DNA from: Grosmannia clavigera kw1407
Lineage: Eukaryota > Ascomycota > Sordariomycetes > Ophiostomatales > Ophiostomataceae
DNA: 64,000 nucleotides
NCBI RefSeq assembly: GCF_000143105.1
Contig: NW_014040784.1
Span: 686,761 to 750,760 of the forward strand
Direction: 5' to 3'
Shown: positions 1 through 11,024 of the stretch, in pieces
How the letters are laid out: each line of letters begins with the position of its first letter
How positions within the stretch are numbered: the first letter of the stretch is position 1
Notes under the pieces: model-generated
Database searches by the model: none
What the model was told of the DNA's origin: nothing
The model's input: only the letters and a program-made list of their open reading frames with translations
Translations under genes and position numbers: made by a program

Positions 1-1785
1 TTCGGAATAAGGTCCATTGTATCCGTGCTCGCATTTGTACTTATGCTCGATCAGAGCGACATGCGGAGGAAGACGTGATTTCCGGTCCTCTCTGGGGCAT
101 TTCTAAACAAAGTATTATCTCATTCGTGCTAGCTGTGGCAATGATCGTCCTGACTGCATGCTGAGTGGACATTGCTTTGCCCGATGTCGGCTCGTTTCCG
201 AGTATGTCCGCAACGAGGTTGGCCGTAGAGACCGAGCTTGTGTGTTCCTATGTATCTTCTTGAAACCGGTATTTGTTTTAGCCCAAGTGTATATACCGCA
301 ATAGTGACATGGATGGTGTGAGGGGCAGATCTGATAACTTTAGTTCTCTGCACCCGGGGATTGGCTACATAGTATGGTCATTTACAGGACTCCACCTCTT
401 TGGCGAGCATTTGCAAAAAGATGTAAGCCGGTGTGGAACACTCGTGTTCGTTGTTGTGTGAGATGCCAATTGCCATTGGTTTGGTTTGGTTCAATTTACT
501 GTAATGAGATGGTGGGGCCAAAGACGGTGTGTATATCCGCCAAGTTTGTAAGATACTTTGCATGGACTGCTTGGAAAGCAGGATTGGTCACAAATCAATT
601 GCGACAATCTGTACGTGGTGCTGCCAAAAACAGGAACGAGAAGGTGATAAGCGACGACGCTGTCGAAGGCAGTGACCCGCAGAAGGATTCGCAGGAAGCA
701 GCGCGCCTGTTCTCGGCTATGTACGTAGTAAAGCCCGACAGAATGCGACCGGTGGCCGACGGAAGAGGTCGCATCAGCCACGCCGCCACGTTGAAAATGA
801 AAGCCTCGGCGGCAGAGAACTGGGGAATGGAAAGAGGAAAGAACGACTGGCCGTCCGGTCAAGGGCAGCAGGAAGCCTCGACCCTGTACAATTCTTTTCG
901 TTTGTCGTTTTCTCCTTGTTTCTTCTACTCGGTTCTTCTCTCCCTTTGTTCTAAAATCAGTTCTTTCTCTGACGCGGACAAACAACCTTGCCGTGCTATT
1001 ATTACCCATCGACGAGTTATTACAGTCAACCCTGGCACGGCGTCATCCGCTAGCGAATCAGCAGGCCGGTTCCGTCAGTCTTCTAAGCCAAGCTTTTTGG
1101 CCTTTGCACGGATCTACCGGTATCCGCTCCATAAGCTTTGTTTCCTGTCAGCCAACCAGCACCGCCCTTCTGCTCAGCCCCAGTTCCTTGTTTAAAAATA
1201 AGCTTCTCTTTGGGCATCCTTCAAAGGCCCAAAAATGCACTACAAGCTGACGCGGGGGCGGAAATGGGCGCTCGTCTCATCTCTCATTGGCCCGCTTGCA
1301 TAAAGGCGTTTTGTTTCTTTCGTCAGATGGGCCATCCAGTGGCCGGAGGCCGTGCAGCACGGCTAGCGGGGCTTACACCACCCGTCCCCATCCATATGAC
1401 CGTGGCTGGTGTTCCGGAAGACTGCCCATCCGGCATGCCACTGGCAAGTCGACTGGACCTGCAGGGCCACGTTGAAGATGCCTATTTTCGTTTTGCTGCG
1501 CCAACGCAGCGCTAAAGACACAAAGGACCTGCTGGCAGTTGGCGTCAGACGGCTTCAAAGACGTGTGGAATACATGGCAGCACATGGGTGGCCGTCCAAT
1601 TCTTTGTGCTGCTCGAGATCTTTGTGGTTGCTGCATATATAATGCCGCATCGTTCTCATTCTTTCTCCGTTGTTGTCTCATTCCATCCCATATTCCTCTT
1701 CTGTCAGACACTTGATCCTATTCTTTACAGCAACTTCCATCGTATCAACCAAAACAAGTCACCCACTTACAACATATCCGCCAAC
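1..1785. other. Intergenic region, upstream part of the window
   Basis: I see no convincing gene. The longest open frames (for example 374-1195 on the plus strand) have no recognisable domain, are rich in Arg, Ser and Cys, and overlap open frames on the other strand. The last 150 bases hold a TATA box and a pyrimidine-rich stretch (about 1655-1700) that look like the core promoter and leader of the gene at 1786. Confidence 0.6.
1636..1642 (+). promoter_or_regulatory. TATA box of the Rds1-like gene
   Basis: TATATAA lies 144 bases before the ATG at 1786 and is followed by a CT-rich segment typical of transcription start regions in filamentous fungi. Assignment by position only. Confidence 0.5.
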
Positions 1786-2922
1786 ATGCTCTTCCGTCTT
1801 GCTTCTGCTGCAGCAACGGCCATTCTGCTCCTGACTGCCAGCGCTGCCCCGACACCGACACCCTCGAATTCCACCCAGACACCGGGTGATGGTTTCCCTA
1901 ACCCCAATGCCACGCAGCTCGATGCCATCAACCGCCAGGCCGACGGCACTCTGTCCGACGCAGCCCCGCCAGCCAAGCTGTCCAATGACAGCCTGCCGGC
2001 CTTCCAGCTGATCGCCTTTAACGAGAACTTCGAGGTCGCCTTCTTCACGTCGCTGCTTTACAACGTCACCAACGACGTGCCTGGCTTCGAAGTGCCCTGG
2101 CCTGCCGAACGGGCCTCTCTCATAGGCGTGCTGAAGACTGTGCTCGCCCAGGAGGAGCTACATGCTCTCAACGCCGAGGGGGTGCTCAAGCACTTTGGCG
2201 CGTCTCTTGTGCCCGAACCCTGCACTTACACCTTTCCCACCACTCGTCTGGGTGATGCCATCGCTCTAGCCGAGACCTTTACCAGCGTCGTGCTTGGCAC
2301 CCTGCAGGATGCGGCCCAACTGCTGGCTGAGAACGGTGATGCGGGTCCTGTGCGCACCATCGCCTCGGTCATTGGTCAGGAGGGAGAGCAGAATGGCTTC
2401 TACCGCAGCCTGCTGAACCGGAAGCCGTCGCAGAAGCCGTTTCTGACGACTAGCGTTGCGGCTTTTGCCTTTTCTGTCTTGCAGGGCTTCGTCGTCTCCT
2501 GTCCATTTGACATTGCCGACATCCCCATTCCCATCTTCCCAGCTCTGTCTGTTGAGAGCGGCCTGTCTGCTGGTGGTGCCGCCAACGTCGAGCCGATTGA
2601 TCAGGACCTTACCTTCTCTGCCAACCTCACTGGCGTCGCCGATGCTGCCAAGCTGGTCGGAAATGCCACCGCCACTGAGGACTCGCTCTTCATCACCTAC
2701 TTCACCGGCCAGGACAGCCCTCTCAGTGAGTCCATCACCAACGCATCCTGGGCTGGTGATGTCCTCACTTTTCATGCCGCTTTCCCCTACACTGATTTTG
2801 TTCTGGACGGCCTCACCATCGCCGCTCTGACTGTCGGCCAGAACTTCTCCAGCCCAGACGATGTGCCCGCAAAGACACTCGCAGCACCAGGTCTCATCCA
2901 GGTCAACGACCCGCTTATCTGA
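1786..2922 (+). CDS. Secreted Rds1 / late-sexual-development-type ferritin-fold protein
   Basis: Single-exon gene for 378 residues. Residues 1-20 form a signal peptide ending in an Ala-Ser-Ala-Ala type site, followed by a Pro/Thr/Ser-rich stretch. From about residue 80 the chain carries helical, Glu-rich segments (FNENFEVAFFTSLLYN, EELHALNAEGVLKHFG, IGQEGEQNGFYRSLL) like the ferritin-like domain of the fungal stress protein Rds1 and the Aspergillus late sexual development protein LsdA. Several Asn-X-Ser/Thr sites support secretion. The start at 1786 is chosen because it begins the signal peptide and has an ACC/ACATG-like leader; the frame is open further upstream but without a signal sequence. 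Biochemical function is unknown for the family; expression under nutrient stress or fruiting is known for relatives. Intact, full length. Confidence 0.85.
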   Translation: MLFRLASAAATAILLLTASAAPTPTPSNSTQTPGDGFPNPNATQLDAINRQADGTLSDAAPPAKLSNDSLPAFQLIAFNENFEVAFFTSLLYNVTNDVPGFEVPWPAERASLIGVLKTVLAQEELHALNAEGVLKHFGASLVPEPCTYTFPTTRLGDAIALAETFTSVVLGTLQDAAQLLAENGDAGPVRTIASVIGQEGEQNGFYRSLLNRKPSQKPFLTTSVAAFAFSVLQGFVVSCPFDIADIPIPIFPALSVESGLSAGGAANVEPIDQDLTFSANLTGVADAAKLVGNATATEDSLFITYFTGQDSPLSESITNASWAGDVLTFHAAFPYTDFVLDGLTIAALTVGQNFSSPDDVPAKTLAAPGLIQVNDPLI

Positions 2923-3369
2923 GTGAAATTGTCACCACTCCATCTCCTTCTCTTTCCTTATCTTTTATCCGGGTTTTCATTTTCGGTTTGTTCTGTCCAT
3001 TTTCAAACCCAGGTTTCTTTATTTTCTTTCCTTGCATTTCGTAGGCTCGGCAGGTGGTTAGACACTTGGTACCATGCATTGGTGGTCTCCTTTATTGCAT
3101 AACAACAGGGCGTTCTTTGGTAAACCATGAATCTATTAATTTCTAAAGGCGATGTGACTGCCATAATCCCGTATGCTTCAGTTGTGAATATCCAATAACC
3201 GTGCCGTCGTTCCGTAACCACATGGTCCAATATTGTTGCTTTAAGCTGCCCAAACGAAGCCAAAGAAAAAAAGAAGAAAAAAAAAGAAAAAAAAAGACAA
3301 TAAACTGTTGGATATATTTGAACGCCGGGAACATGTGAAGTAAAAGTCAGTTATGAGATGACTCTCGGT
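2923..3369. other. Convergent 3' intergenic region
   Basis: Lies between two tail-to-tail genes. It is AT-rich, with an A-rich run at about 3266-3302 on the plus strand. I see no gene in it; it presumably holds both 3' untranslated regions. Confidence 0.5.
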
Positions 3370-6276
3370 CTATTTTCCGAAAAATTTGCGAAACTTCTCC
3401 TTCCCACTTGTATACCGGCGACGAATACCACTTTGCTGCGGATTATCAAAGACCGGGCTAACAGAGTTATTCATTGCCGTTCCGTATGCACTGCTAACAC
3501 TGGTGCTTCTGATTTGCCGAGTTTCTGGACAAACAACAGAAACCCCAGAGAAAGTGGGTGTGTAAGGAATTTCGGAGACACCGGCAGTGATGTTTGGGCA
3601 TTCCACTCCGGTGTTGTCAGAGAGGCCAAAAGACATGCTGATGTCTGATTCGTCAAAGTTTAAATATCCAAAGCCATCAGTCACGTCAAGAGGACTGGAC
3701 AAGCCCACGTCATTGCTGCTACCAGAGCCACTGGGTAGGTCCATGGCCGCGCCTTGGGGGCTGCTGGAACGGGCTGGCAAAGTCTGCACACCAAGGCTGT
3801 CATAGACAATTCCGTCTGTGCGGAGGCTTGTGCTGTCACTTCCAAAGGAATCGGGCATGCCCCAGTGCCAAATGTTGTCAATGAGTTGACCGACGTGAAA
3901 CTCAGTCGGTAACGGTCTCTGCGGGAGAGGGGAGGATATGCAGGTAGCTTCCAACGTGGCAGCTAGTTTGTCAACCGAGTTATCGTCTGTGCTTATGCGC
4001 GCCTCCAGCAGATTGCATGCATCTGGATGGTCTCGGGCGTCGTCGTATTCTTCGCAGACGGGGCGCTTCCCGGTCCTGGAGGCCGGTTTGGTTGAGCCAC
4101 CTCCGACGTGGGTGACCTGAATGCTGGGCATCTCTGGTCCAGCGTTGTTCTGAATACTTGGAGGGAGGTCCTTGACTGAGGCCTCAAAGTAAAGCACGTT
4201 GAGGTGAGACCAAAACTCCTTCTTCAGGAAGACGCTGTTGTCGGGGCCAATGTGGACTTCCGAGAAGAGATTGCCATTGGGAAAGGTAGCCTTGGCCATG
4301 TGCCGCAGCAGATAGGCCAGGTGGTAGACGAGGTCGTTGCGCTTGCGGACCAACGACTCAGCCATTGGACCATCCATGGTCGTGTGGAAAAACAGCACCT
4401 GTTCCAAGGATATGGCCAGAAAGACGATCAGGTCGCGCGCCTTCTGCTTGGTCCATTTTAACTGCTTCTTGTTTTTCTCCAACCCGTTCTCGATAAAGGC
4501 AAGCAACCGGGAGGCGCACACGGCACGCAGAATGAGCAGGTCGCTCTCGACGAAGTTGACCCGCGGATCGTTTGCGAGCAGCTTGCGGCCCTGCAGCGCA
4601 ATGTTGACCTGGTAAAAGGGCGAGAAGATCTGGTGGTTCTTCATGTTGTGGCTCTCAAAGAAGGACGTGTAGGCGCCCGAGTTTCCCACCTTATGGTCCG
4701 ACAGCACCTCCATCATCAGTTTCAGATCAACGTCTCGATGAACAAATTCGTTGAATAGTTTGGTTGGTGAACACCCGTTGCGATCACGACGGTTAATTAT
4801 ATCTTTGGCCAACTTCATGTCCGCTTCGTTCAGGGCCAGGCCTATTGTCGGACTTGTTAGCATGTCAGGCGGGAAAGGGGAAAATGCAAGCAGAAGACTT
4901 ACAGTCCAGGAAGATGTTCTTTCCGCGGATGATCGAACCGACACAGACCGGGAAAGAGCCGTCGGCCTGTTCACACTTGTCGCAAGGGTCATGACACTGG
5001 ACAGGGTAAGGTGACTGTCAGTACAGACAAGTACAGCATAGACACAGGAGTGGAGGAAGAGGAGGCTTACTCTTTTGTGAGCAAGATAGCAGGCCAGACA
5101 GGCTCTTTGATTTCCATTGCGCTTCTTGTTTTGATGCGCGTTTTGCGAAGCGTCCAAAGTTTCCGACGGTCCCCGCTTCAGGTGTCGGTTGGAATAGACA
5201 TGACGAGCGCCACCGCCCGGGATGTCTAGTTCTCGGTAAGTATGAGCACTAAGATCATAGGCGCTGTTGGAAGGAGAGCCATTGTGGGGGGTGGAGCGGT
5301 TGTAGGACAGAGGACTTGGTGCAGAGGATATTGGAGAAGGGTCATCTCTCCAGATGCTGTTTATCGATGCAGCACTGCCTCTGTGGCTTACGGATTGGAC
5401 CATGGACGGGGAAGTGCTTATTGAAGAGTGATCCGCATCAAGAGTAAAGATTGTCGTACGATAGTTACTGTATCCAGGTGACAAATCAGAGTGGTTTTCG
5501 TTGGCATCGGACCACGACCCGGGGGCTACATTATGCAAGTCATCGACAAATAACGCCGACGAGTTGGCGTGGTTCAAATTCCCAGCACCCATCATGAGAG
5601 AGGTTTGAGAAGGAAACCCGACACCACCCATGCCATCAAGCACTCCAGGGGGTTGGTGCATTGTTTGTGGCGTGTTCGGGTCGCTGAAGTTGCCGACAGA
5701 GTTTGGAGTGACAGGCGAGTAGGAGGGTGTGTATGGTTGAGATTGCCCCGGAGTATGAACTGGGGAAAAGGTGTTGTCTATGGTCATGGACGGAGTCGCA
5801 AACATCGATCTCTGGCGCAGGGTTTCTTGCTCGTACGAAGACCATGCGTTCCCAACATCGTACATATAGTTCCTCTGAAAGCCTCCGTTCTGACTTGGGG
5901 GGTTGAAGAGGCCCTGGCTGCCGCAATAGGCCGTGTCCGTCTGATGATTGGAAGAGACTTGAGACCAAGGAAAAGGGTTGGCAAGAAGCAGACCACCACT
6001 GGGCATGGACCCTGAGAATGACGGAGGCAGTTGGGAACTGCTGAGAAGCCTGTGGTCCGATTGAGTGCCCATCAGGTCCGCGAAGCCTTTCTCGGCCGCG
6101 GTGGCATCTTGAAAGTGGGGTTGATGCAGATAGCCACCATTGTCGAGGGGGATGGAATACGCATTGTGTGAGTCCGGGATGCGGAGGCGTGGCGGAAACG
6201 GCTTGTTGCCATCGGAGACAGAGCTCAGACAACGGGTTTGCTCCTGACTATGAGGAGGTAGAGTAGCGCGTACCAT
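3370..6276 (-). CDS. Putative fungal transcription regulator with compact Zn-cluster-like cysteines
   Basis: Three exons (6276-5071, 4996-4903, 4841-3370) give 923 residues. Introns 4997-5070 and 4842-4902 have GTAAGC and GTAAGT donors and AG acceptors, and the second has a TGCTAAC branch site. The N-terminal 390 residues are low-complexity, Ser/Pro/Gln-rich, like activation regions. Across the first splice junction comes a basic stretch (HLKRGP, KKRNGNQR) and then six cysteines at 393, 396, 403, 407, 410 and 420. The first half matches Zn2Cys6 spacing (CX2CX6C) but the second half is CX3CX2CX9C. A helical, conserved-looking region with Arg/Lys runs (about residues 440-650) follows, then a Ser-rich tail. 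I start at 6276 because the leader before it is pyrimidine-rich; an upstream in-frame ATG at 6393 would add an implausible hydrophobic stretch. Role as a DNA-binding regulator is inferred. Confidence 0.75.
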   Translation of the reverse strand: MVRATLPPHSQEQTRCLSSVSDGNKPFPPRLRIPDSHNAYSIPLDNGGYLHQPHFQDATAAEKGFADLMGTQSDHRLLSSSQLPPSFSGSMPSGGLLLANPFPWSQVSSNHQTDTAYCGSQGLFNPPSQNGGFQRNYMYDVGNAWSSYEQETLRQRSMFATPSMTIDNTFSPVHTPGQSQPYTPSYSPVTPNSVGNFSDPNTPQTMHQPPGVLDGMGGVGFPSQTSLMMGAGNLNHANSSALFVDDLHNVAPGSWSDANENHSDLSPGYSNYRTTIFTLDADHSSISTSPSMVQSVSHRGSAASINSIWRDDPSPISSAPSPLSYNRSTPHNGSPSNSAYDLSAHTYRELDIPGGGARHVYSNRHLKRGPSETLDASQNAHQNKKRNGNQRACLACYLAHKRVSLLFLHSCVYAVLVCTDSHLTLSSVMTLATSVNRPTALSRSVSVRSSAERTSSWTVSLLLAFSPFPPDMLTSPTIGLALNEADMKLAKDIINRRDRNGCSPTKLFNEFVHRDVDLKLMMEVLSDHKVGNSGAYTSFFESHNMKNHQIFSPFYQVNIALQGRKLLANDPRVNFVESDLLILRAVCASRLLAFIENGLEKNKKQLKWTKQKARDLIVFLAISLEQVLFFHTTMDGPMAESLVRKRNDLVYHLAYLLRHMAKATFPNGNLFSEVHIGPDNSVFLKKEFWSHLNVLYFEASVKDLPPSIQNNAGPEMPSIQVTHVGGGSTKPASRTGKRPVCEEYDDARDHPDACNLLEARISTDDNSVDKLAATLEATCISSPLPQRPLPTEFHVGQLIDNIWHWGMPDSFGSDSTSLRTDGIVYDSLGVQTLPARSSSPQGAAMDLPSGSGSSNDVGLSSPLDVTDGFGYLNFDESDISMSFGLSDNTGVECPNITAGVSEIPYTPTFSGVSVVCPETRQIRSTSVSSAYGTAMNNSVSPVFDNPQQSGIRRRYTSGKEKFRKFFGK

Positions 6277-7487
6277 GAGGATGATAGTGGTGGGTGTGAA
6301 GCAACAGGTTTGGTGGGATGGTCGAGAAGGCAATGTTGAGGCGAAGAATGAGAGAGAAAGTAGAAGAAAGAGTGCAAGAATTGGAGCGGCCACAAGAATC
6401 TGGCTGGAGGCAAGAAAAACCCAGCTCAGCTAACCACAGGAGGCGAAGCTGGGAGAAGAGGAGGGACAGGACGAGGTTTGATCTGCCTTGGGCACTCTTT
6501 ATTCTCATCTGGTGGGTTGCAATACCACGAACAGTCCGCCTCAAGAGCAGCCGCAACTCTCGGGGCGGAGCGTGTTAGTGAGTATTTAGTGCTGGCCGGT
6601 AGGGTTTAGGCGCTAGGAGAGTCCACTATTACTGGGCCAGAACGGGAAGCGCCTTTTCGGCCGGCCAATGAGGAGCCGCGGTTCAGCCTCTCTACACGGT
6701 AGGCCTCCGGGATGGTTGCCTGGCGCAGTTGGGGGGTAGAATCTGGGCAGCTGCCGTGCTTTGGACGCGTCAAGGTACAGAAACAAGGCGAGGATGCCTG
6801 GATGCCTTTTATCGAGTAGGCGACCGAGCAGGCGGCTTTTTCCCAGAGGCCTGCGACACTTGTGGCTGACCAAAGAGCAAAGCAGAAAAAGTGGGACGCA
6901 CTCGGGAGACGTGGAGGGGAAAGGGGAATTGAACGAGACAATGGGAGGCTGTGCGGCGAGAAAAAGCAAGCAGAGGGAGGTGGACAAGACGCAAACATAT
7001 ACTCTGGCCGACCTGCTTCTTGTTGTAGGCGCATTTTCCTTGTCGAGCTGACCTCGTGGCCGACCGAAGGAGCGGCTGCTTGTGGCTGAGGAGGCTGTAC
7101 GGCGTACAGGATTGCAACTACTGCGAGGTAAGTAACTGCTGGTGGGGTCCAATGCACTTCGCCTCGGCGACAGAGAGTACGAGTACTCCGTACGGAGCTG
7201 CATTCCTGCTTGAGATGAGTTTGGGCTGTACTCCGTAAATACATTGGAAGTTCGTTTGGGTTGGGTCCCGGAAAATGTCGAGAGGCTTTCACTAAAGGAC
7301 CCCTAAACCGCCGAAATAATCGGCAAAGAGCCCATCTGAATCATACAATTGCAATGAGGGCAATGAGTCGTCAGTTGCAACTAAAATTTAGACCTTGTGC
7401 GATTGACATACTCTGTACTGAGTACGGAGGTACTACCAGCCGATTAGTCGCATAGGCCCACTTACAATTTCATACTCACATTCAACA
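6277..7487. other. Intergenic region: promoter of the regulator and tRNA flank
   Basis: No supportable gene. Overlapping minus-strand open frames at 6606-7292 lack domains and mutually overlap in two frames. The half next to 6276 probably holds the regulator's long promoter. Copies of the palindromic word TACTCCGTA occur at 7184-7197 (double) and 7229-7237, and a related TACGGAGG at 7423-7430. Confidence 0.5.
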
Positions 7488-7559
7488 TCCGACATGGTGT
7501 AATGGCTAACATCGGTCGCTCTCACCGACCAGCTCGGGGTTCGATTCCCCGTGTCGGAG
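7488..7559 (+). tRNA. tRNA-Glu(CTC): tRNA-Glu (CTC)
   Basis: Seventy-two bases fold as a cloverleaf. The acceptor stem pairs TCCGACA with TGTCGGA and leaves discriminator G at 7559. The anticodon stem GGTCG/CGACC encloses the loop CTCTCAC, with anticodon CTC at 7521-7523. The T arm carries GGTTCGATTCC, which is also the B box; the A box is TGGTGTAATGGC. No intron. An identical copy lies at 21382-21453. Confidence 0.95.
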
Positions 7560-7567
7560 CTAATCAA

Positions 7568-7575
7568 TTTTTTTT
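7568..7575 (+). terminator. RNA polymerase III terminator
   Basis: Run of eight T residues beginning nine bases after the tRNA end, as expected for Pol III termination. Confidence 0.8.
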
Positions 7576-7803
7576 GCACTTTTCCAAGCATACATAGTAG
7601 AATGATCAACGTCTGTCATTTCACAGAGCTCCATGTAGAGCTTAGGTTGCAGTGCGTATCAAGTATCTGGCGACTTTGTCTCGTCCTGGTAAGACGGACT
7701 TTTATGTGCCGAGGCCTGATTGATAAGCACATTTCATGAACTAATATTGCTGCACGATTGCGTATACCAACAAGCAATTAGTCATCGCAACGATTCCACG
7801 GCG

Positions 7804-7809
7804 TATAAA
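7804..7809 (+). promoter_or_regulatory. TATA box of the aldo/keto reductase gene
   Basis: TATAAA lies 71 bases before the ATG at 7875. Otherwise the 7576-7874 interval shows no gene. Confidence 0.6.
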
Positions 7810-7874
7810 ACGGCCAACACCAAACTGCGTAACTCTAGACGTTCCACTCGATCATCCGTTGTATCCTAAACACA

Positions 7875-8923
7875 ATGTCTCACAGTCAACCCAAGCTCGT
7901 ATACGGCGCCGCCACGATAGCCAGCAACTATGGCTTCGACACGGACGACAAGGTGCAAAGCTTCCTGGACGTCGTTGCGGCGGTCGGCATTGACACTCTC
8001 GACACGGCGCTGATCTACAGCGACTCAGAAGAGGTGCTGGGAAAGGCCAAGGCGGCGTCACGGTTCCGGATCGACACCAAGTTCCCGGGTGGCTTTACTT
8101 CCGGTCCGATAACGAAGGAGAGCGTTGTCGAGGCCGGCAAGCAGAGTCTGAAGAAGCTGCAGACGGCCAGTGTGGGTGACTGTCATCCTTCCTCTCTCGC
8201 TGCACACGGCTGACTCTGTTCCAGGTGGACGTGTTCTACCAGCACGCCCCGAGCCCGCAGGTGCCGCTGGAGGAGACGCTGGCCGGCATTGACGAGCTGT
8301 ACCGGGCGGGTGCTTTCAAGCGCTTTGGCCTGTCCAACTTCACGGCCGCCGAGGTTGAGGACGTGATCCGTGTGGCCAAGGCGCACGGCTTCGTGCTGCC
8401 GACCGTGTACCAGGGCAACTACAACGCGTTCAGCCGCCGGATCGAGGCCGACCTCTTCCCGGTCCTGCGCAAGCACGGCCTCGCCTTTTATGCCTACAGC
8501 CCGAGTGCGGGCGGCTTCCTGGCCAAGACGGCCGACGTGCTGCGACAGAACAGCGGCACCGGCCGCTGGGACGCCGGGAATCCGCTGGGCCAGCTGTACA
8601 CGGGCCTGTACGTCAAGGCGCCGCTGCTGGACGGGCTAGACGCGTGGAACGCCATCGCCGGGGCTGAAAACGTCACCGGCATCGAGCTGGCGTACCGCTG
8701 GGTGGCACACCACTCGCGGCTGGACGGCACGCTCGGCGACGCCGTCATCGTGGGCGCGCGCACGCCCGAACAGCTGCGCGAGAGCGTCGGCTGGATCAAA
8801 AAGGGACCCGTCAGCACAGCAGCCGCGGCCAAGATCGACGCGCTCTGGGCTTCGATCGCGGCCGATGCACCGGTCGACAACTACAACAGCTTCTTTAAGC
8901 AGACGGGGTCGAAGCTGGCCTGA
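7875..8923 (+). CDS. Aldo/keto reductase, AKR7 (aflatoxin-aldehyde reductase) type
   Basis: Two exons (7875-8171, 8225-8923) joined across a 53-nt phase-0 intron encode 331 residues, the normal length for the family. The NADPH-dependent reductase fold is marked by the catalytic set Asp43 (DTLDTA), Tyr48 (LIYSDSE), Lys69 (RIDTK) and His106 (FYQHAP). The motif FYQHAP and the C-terminal cofactor-binding stretch (AVIVGARTPEQLRES) point to the AKR7 subgroup, which reduces aldehydes including dialdehydes. No signal peptide, so cytosolic. The intron donor GTGGGT is weak, but its removal restores the family sequence exactly. Intact. The natural substrate cannot be told from sequence. Confidence 0.9.
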
Positions 8924-9068
8924 GACAGATGCTTGTGGCTGAAGGAATGCAGCCAATTTGGAATAGGATTAGCGTAGGATTCTGCTTCTGTTCTATATAT
9001 TCAGCTTGTGTGCTGTAGTCTTGAAACTTGAGCCCTGGCCTTGCCAAAACATACCATTTGCAACAACA

Positions 9069-11024
9069 ATGAGAGTGCTACGAGAAAAACAGACATTGGA
9101 TGTGCAGGTGGCACGATGGTGTCCGGAGCGCGTGTTTGTTGAGCTTCTCATTCCTGAGGATGTCCATGCCATGACCCAAATTGTCTTCCGCACCGAGTCT
9201 CACGATCAAGGTAAGTGGCCAGAATACGTGCTGCTTTGTAGGAAGCAGTGACTAAGACCCGGTCTAGGTTACAGCGAAGAGAAAGTGCTCCACGGCACGT
9301 ACGAAGGTTCCTTTACCTGGCTTGAGGCCGTTGTCGTCAGTCCGAGCGGCCACGAACGCTGTCCCCGGAGGACGGTTCAGTACAATGTGCACGCGAGCTC
9401 TGCCTACAGGCGCCACGAGGTCGTCTGGGACGCGGTTGCGAGCGCGGATGCGGCGGTGCGTGACTGGGTAAGGGCCGTACGTGGCGGCGACGCTGTGCAG
9501 CTGATCCCCAAGGCGCAGTGGCCGGGCTGGATCAACTTTGTGCGCGAGGCCGAGATCGAGATTCGGGTGGTCAGTGGGCTTAGTCAGCAGATTGTGACCG
9601 GGAGGCCGTCATGCTACCGGCCGCTGCAGGCGACGGAGATGCGGCTGCTGGTGCTGGACAGCGGAACAACAGATGCACCGCTAAGCTGCACGCTGATGCA
9701 TGCAGACGTGCGTCGGCAGCCGGTGGTGGTGCCGCCGTACGAGGCGCTGTCATACTGCTGGGGCGACTCGCGGAAGACGAGGGAGATTGCGGTGCGGCGG
9801 GATGCTGAGTCATCCACTCCGGTGCAGCTACGGATCACGTCGGCACTGTTTGCGGCGCTGCAGGCGCTACGCCGGTCGACTGGGCCCGGCCGCATGCTCT
9901 GGGTGGACGCCGTATGGATCAACCAGGACGACCTGGACGAACGATCGAGCCAGGTGGCGCTGATGCGCGACATCTACCGGCAGGCGGACCAGGTGGTCGT
10001 GTGGCTGGGCGAGGGCGATGCAGCGACACATCAGTCGATCGAGGTAGTCAACGCGATTTGCAAAGAGTACGAGCGACAGCTGGAAGCCGACACAGATGTG
10101 CTGGCAGACCGGGACAGACGATGCGGTCGGCCTCGCGAGCCCTCATCCCGCCCATCTTCAACGCGCTCTTGGATGCGCGGGAGGTGGCTTCCCGGGACCG
10201 TCACACGCTCGCCATTCTCGACGTGCTCGTGCTGGGCCTCGACCTCGACGTCTCCGACCCGCGCGACACGCTCTTTGCCATGCTGCAGTTCGGCCGCGAG
10301 ACCGCCGATCTGGCCGTCCTGCCGCCGGCCGTCAAGCCCGACTACCGCCGGCCGACCCCCGACGTCTTCGCCCTGTTCACGCGCTGGTGGATCGCCGAGC
10401 ACCGGTCGCTGCGCATCTTCTCGGCCGTCCACGCACTCGAGGGCCGCACCTGGCAGGAGACGCGCTGGCGACAGGGCTGCACGCCGTCGCTCGTCATGCG
10501 TGACCTCCCCAGCTGGTCCTGGGGCTATCGCGGCCACAGCAACTGGGCCACGGGCCTGCTCGGCCTCCCGGAGGACTGCCCCTACCGTGCCTCTGGGGAC
10601 TCTGTGCCTGACCTCGAATGGCTGCAGCGCCCGGCCTCGAGGGTCTGCATCGGGCATTTGTGGGCATTTTTGACCCCCTCAATCTGACCGGCAAGTGGCT
10701 CCACCAGCTCAAGTCACAGCACGACCAGAACTACATCGACACAGAGCCTCAGGGTGTTCGAGGAAGACGACCGCCGTGGCGTGCATCAGCCGCTGCTTCT
10801 TCACGGCAGAGGAGGGGTTTGTCGGCTTATGTCCGTTTGCAGCGCAGACGGGCGACTGGATCGTCGTTTTGAGCGGCGGTCGGGTACCGTATATTTTGCG
10901 GCCGCGGGACGAGAGTGGCCAGGAGCAGCACTTTATCGGGGAATGCTATGCGCAGGGGTACATGGAGGGACAGGGCGTTGAGGGGCCTGGAATGGATTCG
11001 CAGTCTGTGTTTTCTCTGATGTAG
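9069..11024 (+). pseudogene. Decayed HET-domain gene
   Basis: A first exon (9069-9210) splices through a good 57-nt intron (9211-9267) to a long frame holding the HET core: YEALSYCWGDSRKTREIAV, then WVDAVWINQDDLDERSSQVALMRDIYRQADQVVVWLGEG. Near 10115 the reading frame changes abruptly. The segment that normally follows in HET proteins (the RPWF...WVVQEV region) is absent, and the sequence resumes in another frame with the downstream region (NALLDAREV, DVSDPRDTLFAMLQ). Two further frame changes occur near 10620 and 10750 before the usual C-terminal block (FFTAEEGFVGLCP, GDWIVVLSGGRVPYILR) ends at 11024. HET proteins mediate heterokaryon incompatibility and cell death. This copy appears to have lost part of the HET domain and cannot make a normal protein unless several introns have been missed. 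Confidence 0.75.

Noticed and set aside
374..1195. 273-codon open frame in the first kilobase
   Set aside because: No domain, odd composition, overlapped by three antisense open frames, and no splice or promoter pattern that fits.
6606..7292. Two overlapping minus-strand open frames of about 200 codons
   Set aside because: They overlap in different frames, have no recognisable domain and consist of low-complexity residues; the region looks like promoter DNA.
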